Below, in pieces: positions 18,136-26,594 of a stretch of DNA of 64,000 bases. The stretch is from Ktedonobacter racemifer DSM 44963 (GTDB lineage: Bacteria > Chloroflexota > Ktedonobacteria > Ktedonobacterales > Ktedonobacteraceae). The stretch spans positions 1,612,001 through 1,676,000 of the forward strand of contig NZ_ADVG01000004.1 of the NCBI RefSeq assembly GCF_000178855.1, read 5' to 3'. Below the pieces are notes generated by a model. That model was not told where the DNA came from. It searched no databases and saw only the letters and a list, made by a program, of their open reading frames with translations. Positions within the stretch are counted from its first letter, which is position 1. The number at the start of each line of letters is the position of its first letter. Both the position numbers and the translations under genes were made by a program.

Positions 18136-19407
18136 CTACTTACGTTTACGTTTACGTGTTTGTGCTGGTCGGGGACCATACATGCGCTCTGCCATGGCCT
18201 CGACAAGCTCCATGACGTCTTTGAGCACGGGTTTCTGCTGGAAGAAGAGAACCTCGCTCTCCGTTTCCTGAAAGTCCTCTTCGGTGACGTTCAGGCCCTT
18301 ATAGACCAGTAAGAGCAGGTGCTTGCACTGTGCAGCTTTCACCTTCTCGATTTTGCGCCGCAGGTAGGTGGGGTGCCAAAAGCCAACCAGCTCCACAAGG
18401 ATGCGGCGCGTCTCATCCTGCTCGTCAATAAAGGTGAAGTCGGGTATCATCACGGTATCGTCCAGGAGCAGGACCTCGCTCTCGCGCTCCAGGCGCCAGT
18501 GCTTGCGTTTCTGGCCGATTTTTTGCTCAAAGTCGTGGGCGAAGTCGGCCTCCAGGCGGCTATCAAAGGGGCCGGAGGCTTTGAAATGCGAGCGGAGCTC
18601 CGAGGTGTAGTCCAGATGGTAGCGTAGCTCCTGGCGCGCCTGTGGCGGGTGGACAGAGGCACGTAGGCGCCATTGGTCGCATAAGAGAAGCGCGGGTAGG
18701 AAGGCGGCCATCTGCCGCCCGTAGCGTAGCGTCGAAGCGACAAAGGGCGAGATTGGTCCATCCAACTCGACGCGGTATCCTCCCTCGGGCAGCGCCTCGG
18801 CCCAGAACATGAGCTGGAAAAACTTGATAAAATGCCATAAGTCTTTGTAGTTGCTAAAGGCCTCGATGGTAATGTGCGAGGCCCAGTAGAGGACGCCGCG
18901 TGCCAGCTCAAGATTATAGCGTGCGAGGAGGCCGGAAGGTGTCCAGGCAGGCCCAGCATCGGTGAGTAGATAGAAGGCATTGCGGTCGGCGAAGAGCATA
19001 GAATCGAACTGCCCTGGTTCAATGGCGAGCGTTTGCGCCAGTTCTGTAAGTACCTCTTCGCGGCTGCGGGGGCTGAACACATCGGGTTGTTTGAAGACGG
19101 GGCCATAGGCAAAGGCCTGTTCGCGAATGCTCTTGGGTGGCAGGGGAGTCGCGCGTGGAGTAAAGGTCGCGCCATCCATAAGCACCTTGGCCAGGCCACG
19201 CAGGAAGACATAGTCAACCCGTGCGCCCTCATAGAGCGCGAAGGCTTTCTCCAGGGCCTCCTGTGTGCAGCCCACATGTTTGTGCAGGATATCGATTAAC
19301 TCTTGCGCCGTCTGTTGCAGTTTAGGATCTTCTGGATCGACCATCTCGACTGAGAGCGTGGTCTCAGAGAGGCGCAGGCGAGGCCGGATAAGCTCACTGG
19401 TGAGCAT
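18136..19407 (-). CDS. bax1: Bax1-like nuclease (DUF790), partner of XPB helicase
   Basis: 423-residue protein of the DUF790/Bax1 family, known in archaea as the structure-specific nuclease that binds XPB for bubble and fork cleavage in DNA repair. The start MLTSELIRPRLR matches the family opening. The nuclease core is visible near the C-terminus: MIPDFTFIDE, then ILVELVGFWHPTYLRRKIEK, giving Asp, Glu and Lys as in PD-(D/E)xK-like sites. A basic tail ends KRKRK. The frame is open a further 43 codons upstream, but those lie in the inserted element. On the same strand, past the IS607 insertion, is xpb. Before the insertion the two genes were probably two bases apart. Confidence 0.85.
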   Translation of the reverse strand: MLTSELIRPRLRLSETTLSVEMVDPEDPKLQQTAQELIDILHKHVGCTQEALEKAFALYEGARVDYVFLRGLAKVLMDGATFTPRATPLPPKSIREQAFAYGPVFKQPDVFSPRSREEVLTELAQTLAIEPGQFDSMLFADRNAFYLLTDAGPAWTPSGLLARYNLELARGVLYWASHITIEAFSNYKDLWHFIKFFQLMFWAEALPEGGYRVELDGPISPFVASTLRYGRQMAAFLPALLLCDQWRLRASVHPPQARQELRYHLDYTSELRSHFKASGPFDSRLEADFAHDFEQKIGQKRKHWRLERESEVLLLDDTVMIPDFTFIDEQDETRRILVELVGFWHPTYLRRKIEKVKAAQCKHLLLLVYKGLNVTEEDFQETESEVLFFQQKPVLKDVMELVEAMAERMYGPRPAQTRKRKRK

Positions 19408-19592
19408 GCTTAATCTGCTACCTTTCTCATACTTGAACGTGAGCGAACCCACCCTCAAGCGGTCAGTTCTTCCTGCTTCACCGTCGATAGCCAGAGCACG
19501 GGAACCTTTGGATCGGCCCTCCCGTTTCGGTCTCACATCAACTCCCCAGGCATTTTACGTCCGGCGGTAGCCACTCTCCAGGACGACCAGCT

Positions 19593-20886
19593 TTACGCGT
19601 GAAGCTGGCGAAGCTGTTCTGTTGCGAACCACAGCAAATTCAAGGCTGCGTTCAAATCCCTCTCCATGACCAGCCCACACACCAGACAGTGATAGGTGCG
19701 ATGTTTGAGCGGCATCCTCTTCTTGACATGCCCACAGCACGAACAGCGTTTGGTCGAGGGAAACCAGCGGGAGGCGATGCACAGATCTCCTCCCGCGTTG
19801 GCGATCTTGGTCTTGAGGAACCGCAAGAGTTGCCCCATCGCTGCATCAGCAACCGCTCTGACCAGCTTCCGGTTGGCCATCATTCCCAGGATGTTGAGAT
19901 CTTCGATGCCAATGCTCCCACAGGTCCGCGCCAGCTCGGTGGTGAACTTGTGCTGCACATCCCGCCGGATGTTGGCAATCTGCTGATGCTTGCGTGCCAC
20001 CTTGAGCCGTTGTTTCTCATACTTCTTACTAAACACGGTTCGCTTGGTTTCGGGATCTTTCGTTTTCTGTTTCTTTGACAGCTTTCGTTGCAGTTTGCCA
20101 AGTTTTTTGAGATGGAGCGCCAATGGCCTTTGGTTCTCAAGCTTGCGTCCATCACTGACCACGGCAGCCTGCTTTAATCCGACATCCACCCCACGACAGC
20201 CGTGGGAGTGAGAGGGCGCTGTTTCTTGATCTCAACCTGAATGGAGACGTACCAATGACCTGCTTCGCAGGAGACAGTCGCCCCCAGGATCTTGACTCGT
20301 TCGCACACGACTTGCTTGCGCTTGTTGCGCTTCTTCGCGGGAGTGGTGGCTTTCCCCTTTTCGACGAAGCGCAGTTTTTCGGCGACGTTCACCGCTCCCA
20401 GTCTGCGTAAGAGCTTGCCTCGGTCCTTCTTCGTTTGGCGTTGATCGAGGATGAAGCGACCAAGTCCGGGAATAGAGATCCAATGGGTCCCCACGGTGAA
20501 TTTATCGTTGGAGAGATAGAACGACTCGTGCGACTTCCCCTTTTTCTTGTACTGGGGGTAGTTCGATCTCCCCGCAAAGAAGTTGTCGTAGGCGCTTTTG
20601 AGGTCAGCGAAGGCTCCTTCTACGACACATTTGGTGACCTGGTAGGTCCAAGGATAGTCTTGTTCCCGAATCTGGTGGAACTGTTTTTTGAGCGCGAACG
20701 TATTGGGAGGCGTGAGCACGCGCTGCTCTTCGAAGACCGTTTCTTGTTCCAGCTTGTACGCCTGATACTGCTTTTCCCACTGTTCCCGCCCCCAGTTGTA
20801 GATAAAACGTCTGGTACCACAGGCTCGTTTGAGATACTCCACCTGTTCAGGGGTGGGGTCATCCTGATCTTGTGCGCGGTTTTCAT
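19593..20886 (-). pseudogene. tnpB: tnpB with two one-base deletions
   Basis: The natural start is ATG at 20886 (MKTAHKIRMTP), overlapping tnpA. A four-base C run on the coding strand (20856-20859) appears one base short; adding a C gives MTPTPEQVEYLKRACG and continues the TnpB frame. A second one-base loss lies in a G run (20189-20192), just before the RuvC-I aspartate in DVGLKQAAV. After it the C-terminal 198 residues are intact, with the RuvC-II Glu in IGIEDLNI, a zinc ribbon CSCCG...CLVC and the RuvC-III Asp in ERDLNAALN. With both bases restored it would be a normal TnpB of about 430 residues. Both losses are in homopolymers, so assembly error cannot be excluded. Confidence 0.82.
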
Positions 20887-21478
20887 CCTTGAGCGCTTTC
20901 TCTAAGGCTTTGCGGTAATTCCTGAGACCGTACAATCGTGAACTAAAACCGTGGATAATACTCATCAAGTCCTGCACTACTAACTCTTGTTCGGGCGAGA
21001 GCGTCTGGGTGTTCATCACGACCAATTCCGTGTGGTGAGTCTCGCACAGATGCTTGATCAGAGCAAAGCCAAAGCGAGCCAGCCGATCCTGATGGGCGAT
21101 GAGCAGGCACGAAACCTCTCCCTCGACAATGGCGTCTACAAGCCTGAGAAACCGTTTGCGCTCAAAATTGAGGCCGCCGCCGATTTCCACGATCCACTCA
21201 TCGACCACCAGTTGCTTGGAAACTGCGTAACGCTCTAAGGCGGCCCGTTGGTTCTGTAAATCCGGCCGTTGAGCAGGGCTCGACACCCGGCAATAGGCCA
21301 CCGTTCGGCGGATGGCTGGCGGCTTCGGAAGGTTGAGCGCCGTAGCCAGATCGGCCTCATCATAGTAGCGACGCCCAGAAAGCGTTCGTTTGGCTTTGAG
21401 ACGGCCTTCCCGATCCCAGCGCTGCAAGGTTTTCACGCTGACGCCCACCTGCTTGGCAAACTGTGCGGCTGAGTACAT
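20174..21478 (-). CDS. tnpA: IS607 serine recombinase TnpA, read through into TnpB N-terminus
   Basis: Starts MYSAAQFAKQVGVSVKTLQR (MerR-type HTH), the usual IS607 TnpA opening. The catalytic serine lies in AYCRVSSP, followed by LDQ-type motifs, EIGGGLNFERKRF and HQDRLARFG. TnpA proper covers about 195 residues, to LRNYRKALEKALKDEN. The frame then runs on into TnpB sequence (DDPTPEQVEYLKRACGTRRF) because of the one-base loss at 20856-20859. With the base restored, TnpA would stop a few codons later at TGA. The apparent 434-residue fusion is therefore best read as a frameshift artefact or lesion. Confidence 0.85.
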   Translation of the reverse strand: MYSAAQFAKQVGVSVKTLQRWDREGRLKAKRTLSGRRYYDEADLATALNLPKPPAIRRTVAYCRVSSPAQRPDLQNQRAALERYAVSKQLVVDEWIVEIGGGLNFERKRFLRLVDAIVEGEVSCLLIAHQDRLARFGFALIKHLCETHHTELVVMNTQTLSPEQELVVQDLMSIIHGFSSRLYGLRNYRKALEKALKDENRAQDQDDPTPEQVEYLKRACGTRRFIYNWGREQWEKQYQAYKLEQETVFEEQRVLTPPNTFALKKQFHQIREQDYPWTYQVTKCVVEGAFADLKSAYDNFFAGRSNYPQYKKKGKSHESFYLSNDKFTVGTHWISIPGLGRFILDQRQTKKDRGKLLRRLGAVNVAEKLRFVEKGKATTPAKKRNKRKQVVCERVKILGATVSCEAGHWYVSIQVEIKKQRPLTPTAVVGWMSD

Positions 21479-21486
21479 GTAATAAT

Positions 21487-21514
21487 GGTAGCTCACTTTC
21501 GCACACTTTGTCAA
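21487..21514 (-). promoter_or_regulatory. Promoter of second IS607 tnpA, overlapping xpb stop codon
   Basis: Minus-strand TTGACA (21509-21514) and TACCAT are about 17 bases apart. The -35 hexamer includes the TGA that currently ends xpb. The tnpA leader would be very short. Confidence 0.5.
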
Positions 21515-22884
21515 TACCTAGACGGATCTCCCTTTCGCACATGACGACGCTGGGCCTTGCCTTCCTCAATCGTCTTACGCACAAGCACCTCGAAGAGTAC
21601 GGCTTCGCGCTCCTCTTGCTTGCGCAGAATTCTCCCCAGGCGCTGGATGTACTCGCGCTTATTCGATCCACCGCCCAGGACGATGGCGATTTTGGCTGCG
21701 GGCACATCGATGCCCTCGTTTAGGACTTTAGAGGTCACAAGTACCTGATAGGTGCCATTTTGGAAGGCGTCCAGGATATGTTTGCGCTCAGCAACTCCGG
21801 TCTCGTGCGAGATGACAGGGATGAGCCACTGTTGCGAGATCATGTAGGCCACGGCATTACTCTCGGTAAAGATCAGGATGCGCTCGCCCGCGTGTTCGCG
21901 CAGAAGTTCATCAAGCACGACAAACTTGCCCTCGCAGTTCCAGGTAATCTCAAGTAAACGCTGACGGGCCAGTAGGGCCTGTCGTGCCTGGATATCGAAG
22001 GCCGAGAGGCGCATCAGCTCGCGCAACCAGTGTGGGCCATGGCTACGGCGTAGGCGGCGCTCGCGGATAAAGCCGGTATAGGTGGCGTAGGCCGCGTCAT
22101 AGTCCACGCGCTCCTTCTCCGTCAGATTGACGCGAATGCGCTCCGTCCGGTAGTCGGCCAACTGTTGCCCCACCAGGTCGCGCAGGGGAAGGTTATAGAC
22201 GGTGGGGCCGAGCAGCTCATCGACGCGCCAGCGGCCATTGGTCTGCTCTTCTTCCTCGGGATAGGTCGCGGTCAAGCCCAGGCGGCAGGGGGCTGGCGTC
22301 ATCAATGCGGCCTCCCCCCAGGTACGCGCAGGCAGGTGATGCACCTCGTCAAAAATAAGTAAGCGAAAGATATTTCCAGATGCAGCGATCAGGTCGCCTG
22401 CGGAGTGATAGGTGGTGACGGTAATGGGTTGGAGCAGCTTCTCGCCGCTGTAGTAGACGCCGATTTCTGTCTGGAAGGCGTTGACGAGGCGTGCATACCA
22501 CTGGTGAACCAGGGAGATGGTAGGCACAATAATGACCGTCGAAGCCTTTACCTCATAGATGGCGTGGATTGCCAGGAAGGTCTTGCCCGCGCCCGTGGGT
22601 AGGACGATGCTGCCGCGTCGCTCATGTTGCTTCCAGGCCTCCAGGGCGGCTATCTGGTAGTCATGTGGCTCTCGTGTCTCATGCAGGTTGAGTGCCAGGC
22701 GTTTCCAGCGAGGAACGTCATCGCGCACCTGGTTCTCCTGTAGCCACGGGCGGATGCTGGGATAGTGATATGCCTCGCAGCGCCACAGGCCTTTAATGAA
22801 TTGAAATGGTGGGGGAATGGATGCGTTAGGCTCTACATGTCGCAGCACTAGCGTTCCGCCCTGAAAGAAGATTGACGCGTTCAT
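21511..22884 (-). CDS. xpb: XPB/Rad25-type SF2 DNA helicase
   Basis: 457-residue 3'-5' helicase. It resembles the compact archaeal XPB (about 450 residues) more than eukaryotic ERCC3. After an N-terminal damage-recognition-like domain come motif I PTGAGKT (96-102), motif II DEVHH (179-183), motif III TATYP (205-209), and the C-terminal RecA domain with ILIFTESNAVAY, VLNEGIDVPAAK and REYIQRLGRILRK. It would unwind DNA at lesions for its nuclease partner Bax1. The last seven residues (GDPSRY and the preceding junction residue) come from the inserted element; the ancestral end reads RKVAD. The ATG at 22884 is preferred, but an in-frame ATG at 22896 exists and no strong ribosome site is visible. 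Confidence 0.9.
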   Translation of the reverse strand: MNASIFFQGGTLVLRHVEPNASIPPPFQFIKGLWRCEAYHYPSIRPWLQENQVRDDVPRWKRLALNLHETREPHDYQIAALEAWKQHERRGSIVLPTGAGKTFLAIHAIYEVKASTVIIVPTISLVHQWYARLVNAFQTEIGVYYSGEKLLQPITVTTYHSAGDLIAASGNIFRLLIFDEVHHLPARTWGEAALMTPAPCRLGLTATYPEEEEQTNGRWRVDELLGPTVYNLPLRDLVGQQLADYRTERIRVNLTEKERVDYDAAYATYTGFIRERRLRRSHGPHWLRELMRLSAFDIQARQALLARQRLLEITWNCEGKFVVLDELLREHAGERILIFTESNAVAYMISQQWLIPVISHETGVAERKHILDAFQNGTYQVLVTSKVLNEGIDVPAAKIAIVLGGGSNKREYIQRLGRILRKQEEREAVLFEVLVRKTIEEGKAQRRHVRKGDPSRY

Positions 22885-22912
22885 GCTGCTTAGCATAGCA
22901 GCATGAACGCGC
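22877..22912. repeat. Inverted repeat over the xpb start
   Basis: GCGTTCATGCTGCT and its complement flank a 6-base loop and cover the start codon of xpb. It could sequester translation initiation or be an operator. Confidence 0.7.
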
Positions 22913-22960
22913 TTCGTCCAGAGGGAAAAGTTTTCCCTCGCGCCTGCGGTGCTCGAGATA

Positions 22961-23028
22961 ATAAGTGATGAGGTGTCTGATCCAGGTGCGGCTTTCGCCG
23001 CACCTGGATCAGACACCTCATCACTTAT
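22961..23028. repeat. 68-base perfect hairpin upstream of xpb
   Basis: A 32-bp stem with a TTTC loop (centre GCGGC TTTC GCCGC) lies in the divergent region between xpb and the glycosyltransferase gene. Confidence 0.92.
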
Positions 23029-23134
23029 CAATACGATATATTGTAATATTGTATACTTTGAGCAGGGTAAAGGTGGTTGTTTGCTGAGGGGATAGTCAGA
23101 GCTTTCAGCTTGAAAGAGAGTATACAAGAAGAAT

Positions 23135-24358
23135 ATGAAATATATACTTGCGAATGTGCCAGGTTTTGGGCATGTCAATCCAACCTTGCCGGTAGTGGAG
23201 GAGTTGGTGGCGCGGGGCGAAGAGATCATCTATTATGTACCGGAGGGGTTTAAGGACGCGGTAGAGGCCGTTGGCGCGACGTTCAGGCCCTATGAGCTAG
23301 ATCTAAGTAATATGGCGCCTCCGGCTATGGGTCAGGGGGGACAGATGCCAGGCTTCCAGATCCAGAATGCCCTGCCATTTCGTATGATCAAGGAGAGCCA
23401 GCGTATCCTCCCTCAGGTCCTGGAGCAACTGCGGCAGGAACGTCCAGACGCGATTCTGTATGATCCAATGTGCCTCTGGGCGCGGATCGCGGCCCAGGTA
23501 CTGCATATTCCAGCTATTCAGTTGCGCCCATCCTATGCCGTCAATGAGCATGTAAAGCTCTTTCCGATGGAGCCGGGAAATGGAGCGCGTGGCCCGGTGC
23601 CGCCTCCATTTATGCAGCAGATCCGTGAGGACATTGCCACGTTATGTGAGCAGTATGAGTTTCCGCCCTTTGATCTTCAGGGGATCTTTGGCCATGCCGA
23701 GCCGCTCAATATCGTTTTTCTGCCCAGAGCCTTTCAGCCCGCGGGCGAGACCTTCGATGAGCGCTTTGTCTTTGTTGGCCCCTCAATTCGCCCACGGCAT
23801 GAGAAGAGCGCTTTCCCACTGGAGGCGCTTGAAGGCGCGCCGGTGCTCTACATCTCTATGGGAACGGTCTTTAACAATCAGCTTGAGTTCTTTAAGGGCT
23901 GTATCGAGGCCTTTGGAGGAACTGAGCAGAAGGTGGTGCTTTCCTATGGCAAACGCATTCAGCCAGTCGAGTTGGGTCCACTGCCTACCAACTTTATTGC
24001 CTCGGCCTACACCCCTCAGCTAGAGGTCCTGGCGCATACCGACGTCTTCGTTACACATGGTGGTATGAACAGTACCATGGAGAGCCTTTACTATGGTGTG
24101 CCGATGGTGGTTTTTCCGCAGATGGTTGAGCAGCAGATGACGGCGCGCCGCGTCTCGGAGATGGGCCTGGGCGTCATGCTAGAGTCTAGCTCTGACTCCG
24201 CCCAGAAGCTACGCGAGGCCGTCGAGCGTGTCCGCCAGGATGTCAGCTTCCACGTACGCGCGCAAGAGATGCAGCGCGCCATCCAGCAGACGGGCGGCTA
24301 TCGCGAGGCTGCTGACGCTATTATGGGCCACACTCAGAAAACCCTGCAAAGGGCATAG
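23135..24358 (+). CDS. Macrolide-type (MGT family) UDP-glycosyltransferase
   Basis: 407-residue GT1-family enzyme. The N-terminal acceptor domain opens MKYILANVPGFGHVNPTLPV. The C-terminal donor domain has VLYISMGTVFNNQLEFFKG and the PSPG-like VFVTHGGMNSTMESLYYGVP. Such enzymes glycosylate macrolides, flavonoids or other small lipophilic compounds, often for resistance. Length is normal. It stands alone, divergent from xpb. Confidence 0.92.
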   Translation: MKYILANVPGFGHVNPTLPVVEELVARGEEIIYYVPEGFKDAVEAVGATFRPYELDLSNMAPPAMGQGGQMPGFQIQNALPFRMIKESQRILPQVLEQLRQERPDAILYDPMCLWARIAAQVLHIPAIQLRPSYAVNEHVKLFPMEPGNGARGPVPPPFMQQIREDIATLCEQYEFPPFDLQGIFGHAEPLNIVFLPRAFQPAGETFDERFVFVGPSIRPRHEKSAFPLEALEGAPVLYISMGTVFNNQLEFFKGCIEAFGGTEQKVVLSYGKRIQPVELGPLPTNFIASAYTPQLEVLAHTDVFVTHGGMNSTMESLYYGVPMVVFPQMVEQQMTARRVSEMGLGVMLESSSDSAQKLREAVERVRQDVSFHVRAQEMQRAIQQTGGYREAADAIMGHTQKTLQRA

Positions 24359-24382
24359 CTTTAGAGCGGAATAGAAGCGCAG

Positions 24383-24423
24383 AGCGCCACTTTCTTATCT
24401 GAAAGAGATAAGAAAGTGGCGCT
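24383..24423. terminator. Hairpin after glycosyltransferase gene
   Basis: AGCGCCACTTTCTTATCT and its complement form an 18-bp stem with a 5-base loop, 25 bases after the stop codon. Confidence 0.7.
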
Positions 24424-24522
24424 AAATTTATCTATGATATCTATGGCTTTCTCTTTTATTTCCATCTATATTAGTAGAAGCCCCATATTTGATTCACTAA
24501 TAAAGAAGAGGTGGAAGTCCTT

Positions 24523-26472
24523 ATGACAGATATTCACCAGGCCGCTGATGCCCTTTCTCTATCTGAGATAATCTTGCATCCTCTGGAGCCGCTTACCCTT
24601 GAAGAGATTACTGCCGCGGTCGACATTGTGCGTGCGGAGCAGCAGCTCAGTACGGATGTGCGTTTCGTCTCGGTGAACCTGCATGAGCCAGCCAAAGAGA
24701 TCGTCCTGAACTTTAAGGAGGGCGACGAGATTGCACGCGAGGCGTTTATAGTGCTACTCGATAAAGCATCGGGGGCAACCTATGAGGCTGTGGTCTCGGT
24801 GACGGAGAAGCGCGTGAAGATCTGGAAACGTATCCCCAGCGTCCAGCCCGCCGTGCTCTTTGAAGAGGTTGTAGAGAGCGAAAAGGTGCTCAAGGCGCAT
24901 CCTGAGTTTCAGGAGGCATTGCGCAGGCGTGGCATCACTGACCTGGACCTGGTGATGGTTGATACCTGGACCGTGGGGAATTATGGCAACGAGGAGGAGC
25001 GGACGCGGCGTATCCTGCGCTCCCTGGCGTATTTGCGCCACAATCCCACGGACAATGGCTATGCCCGTCCCATTGAAGGCATTATTGCCTTTATCGATGT
25101 CAATCAGATGGAGGTTATCCGGGTTGAAGACCACGGCATTGTTCCCGTACCGCCCGAGGCAGGCGAATACACGCCTGAGGCTGTGGGAGAGATGCGTACC
25201 GATCTAAAGCCAATCCAGATTACCCAGCCCGAGGGGCCAAGCTTTAGTGTGCATGGACATGAGGTGCGCTGGCAGAAGTGGCGCTTCCGCATTGGCTTTA
25301 CCACGCGTGAGGGGCTGGTGCTACATACGCTGGGCTACGAGGACCAGGGCCGGATACGCCCCGTCATGTACCGGGCATCCCTGGCTGAAATGGTTGTACC
25401 CTATGGTGATCCAGGCGTCAGCCATTATCGTAAGACAGCCTTTGATGTCGGCGAATATGGCGTGGGTATCCTGGCTAATGCGCTTGAAATGGGCTGCGAC
25501 TGCCTGGGCTATATCCACTATTTTGACGCGCTCGTTACAGACGGTTTCGGCAATCCGGTGCGCCTGCCCAACGCCATTTGTATGCACGAAGAAGATTTCG
25601 GTATCCTGTGGAAGCATGCCGATTGGCGCGTGGATCGGACTGAGGTGCGCCGCTCGCGTCGCCTGGTCATCTCCTTTATCGCTACCATTGATAACTATGA
25701 GTACGGTTTCTTCTGGTATCTCTATCAGGATGGCAATATCGAGTTTGAGGCCAAATTGACTGGTATCGTGAGCACGGGTGCGGTCCCTCCTGGTGTGAAG
25801 CCAAAGTATGGGCAACTGGTGGCGCCCCAGGTCAATGCTCCTATTCACCAGCATATCTTCTGTCTCCGTATGGATATGATGATTGATGGCGTTAATAATT
25901 CGGTGTACGAGGTCCATACCGAGGCCGAGCCGCTGGGGCCAGAGAATCCCTATGGGAACGCCTTCTTCGCCAAGTCGACTCTGCTGGCAACCGAGATCGA
26001 AGCTCAGCAGACGATTGACCCTTTCTCCGCGCGCTACTGGAAGGTTGCCAACCCCAATGTGCAGAATCGCCTGGGTGAACCTGTGGCCTATAAGTTGATG
26101 CCTGGCGATAACGCTCTGCCTTTCCTGCACCCAGAGTCAAGCATCATGAAGCGTGCTGGCTTTATCAAGAAAAACCTCTGGGTCACGCCATACCATGAAA
26201 AGGAACTCTATCCCGCGGGCGATTATCCTAACCAGCACGCGGGCGGCGAGGGCCTGCCAGCCTGGACCCAGGCCAATCGCTCCCTGGAGAATACGGACGT
26301 GGTTCTCTGGTATGTCATGAATGCGCACCATGTAACGCGCCCCGAGGACTGGCCCGTGATGCCCACGACCTACATTGGCTTTATGCTCAAGCCAGTTGGC
26401 TTCTTTGATCGCAACCCTTCTCTGGACGTGCCGCCGCCCACCAGCAGCCATGATCACTGCTGCGAGCACTAA
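24523..26472 (+). CDS. Copper-containing primary amine oxidase
   Basis: 649-residue enzyme oxidising primary amines to aldehydes with release of ammonia and hydrogen peroxide. The topaquinone precursor motif N-Y-E-Y is at residues 391-394 (Tyr392). The copper ligands appear in APIHQHIFCLRMDM and near MNAHHVTRPEDW. NAICMHEEDFGILWKHAD and HYFDALVTDGFGN are further family signatures. The start at 24523 sits 8 bases after GAGGTGG; a GTG at 24511 is possible. No signal peptide is seen. The C-terminus ends HDHCCEH, an unusual metal-binding-like tail. It leads a six-gene amine-catabolism locus. The substrate cannot be read from sequence; putrescine, tyramine or phenylethylamine are candidates. Confidence 0.94.
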   Translation: MTDIHQAADALSLSEIILHPLEPLTLEEITAAVDIVRAEQQLSTDVRFVSVNLHEPAKEIVLNFKEGDEIAREAFIVLLDKASGATYEAVVSVTEKRVKIWKRIPSVQPAVLFEEVVESEKVLKAHPEFQEALRRRGITDLDLVMVDTWTVGNYGNEEERTRRILRSLAYLRHNPTDNGYARPIEGIIAFIDVNQMEVIRVEDHGIVPVPPEAGEYTPEAVGEMRTDLKPIQITQPEGPSFSVHGHEVRWQKWRFRIGFTTREGLVLHTLGYEDQGRIRPVMYRASLAEMVVPYGDPGVSHYRKTAFDVGEYGVGILANALEMGCDCLGYIHYFDALVTDGFGNPVRLPNAICMHEEDFGILWKHADWRVDRTEVRRSRRLVISFIATIDNYEYGFFWYLYQDGNIEFEAKLTGIVSTGAVPPGVKPKYGQLVAPQVNAPIHQHIFCLRMDMMIDGVNNSVYEVHTEAEPLGPENPYGNAFFAKSTLLATEIEAQQTIDPFSARYWKVANPNVQNRLGEPVAYKLMPGDNALPFLHPESSIMKRAGFIKKNLWVTPYHEKELYPAGDYPNQHAGGEGLPAWTQANRSLENTDVVLWYVMNAHHVTRPEDWPVMPTTYIGFMLKPVGFFDRNPSLDVPPPTSSHDHCCEH

Positions 26473-26594
26473 TCGCCTTCATACGGCTCGCGCCGTAGGC
26501 GCGAAGGCATTGTATATTGAAGAGTTGCATGGCATAATGAAAGCATAGTTCCCCTATATCCGTAGCAGAGTGGCTTCAAGAGGAGGCTGGGCCT

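Larger units (their letters stand above)
19421..21530 (-). mobile_element. IS607-type element inserted between xpb and bax1
   Basis: Carries tnpA and a frameshifted tnpB. The sequence AAAGG (minus strand) occurs at both junctions (21531-21535 and 19421-19425). Removing what lies between joins xpb to TAGCAGATTAAGC and the bax1 ATG, which fits IS607 insertion next to a GG dinucleotide. Element length is about 2.1 kb. Confidence 0.8.

Noticed and set aside
20174..21478. A genuine TnpA-TnpB fusion enzyme
   Set aside because: One missing C in a C run explains the joined frame, and the natural tnpB start and tnpA stop are both still present.
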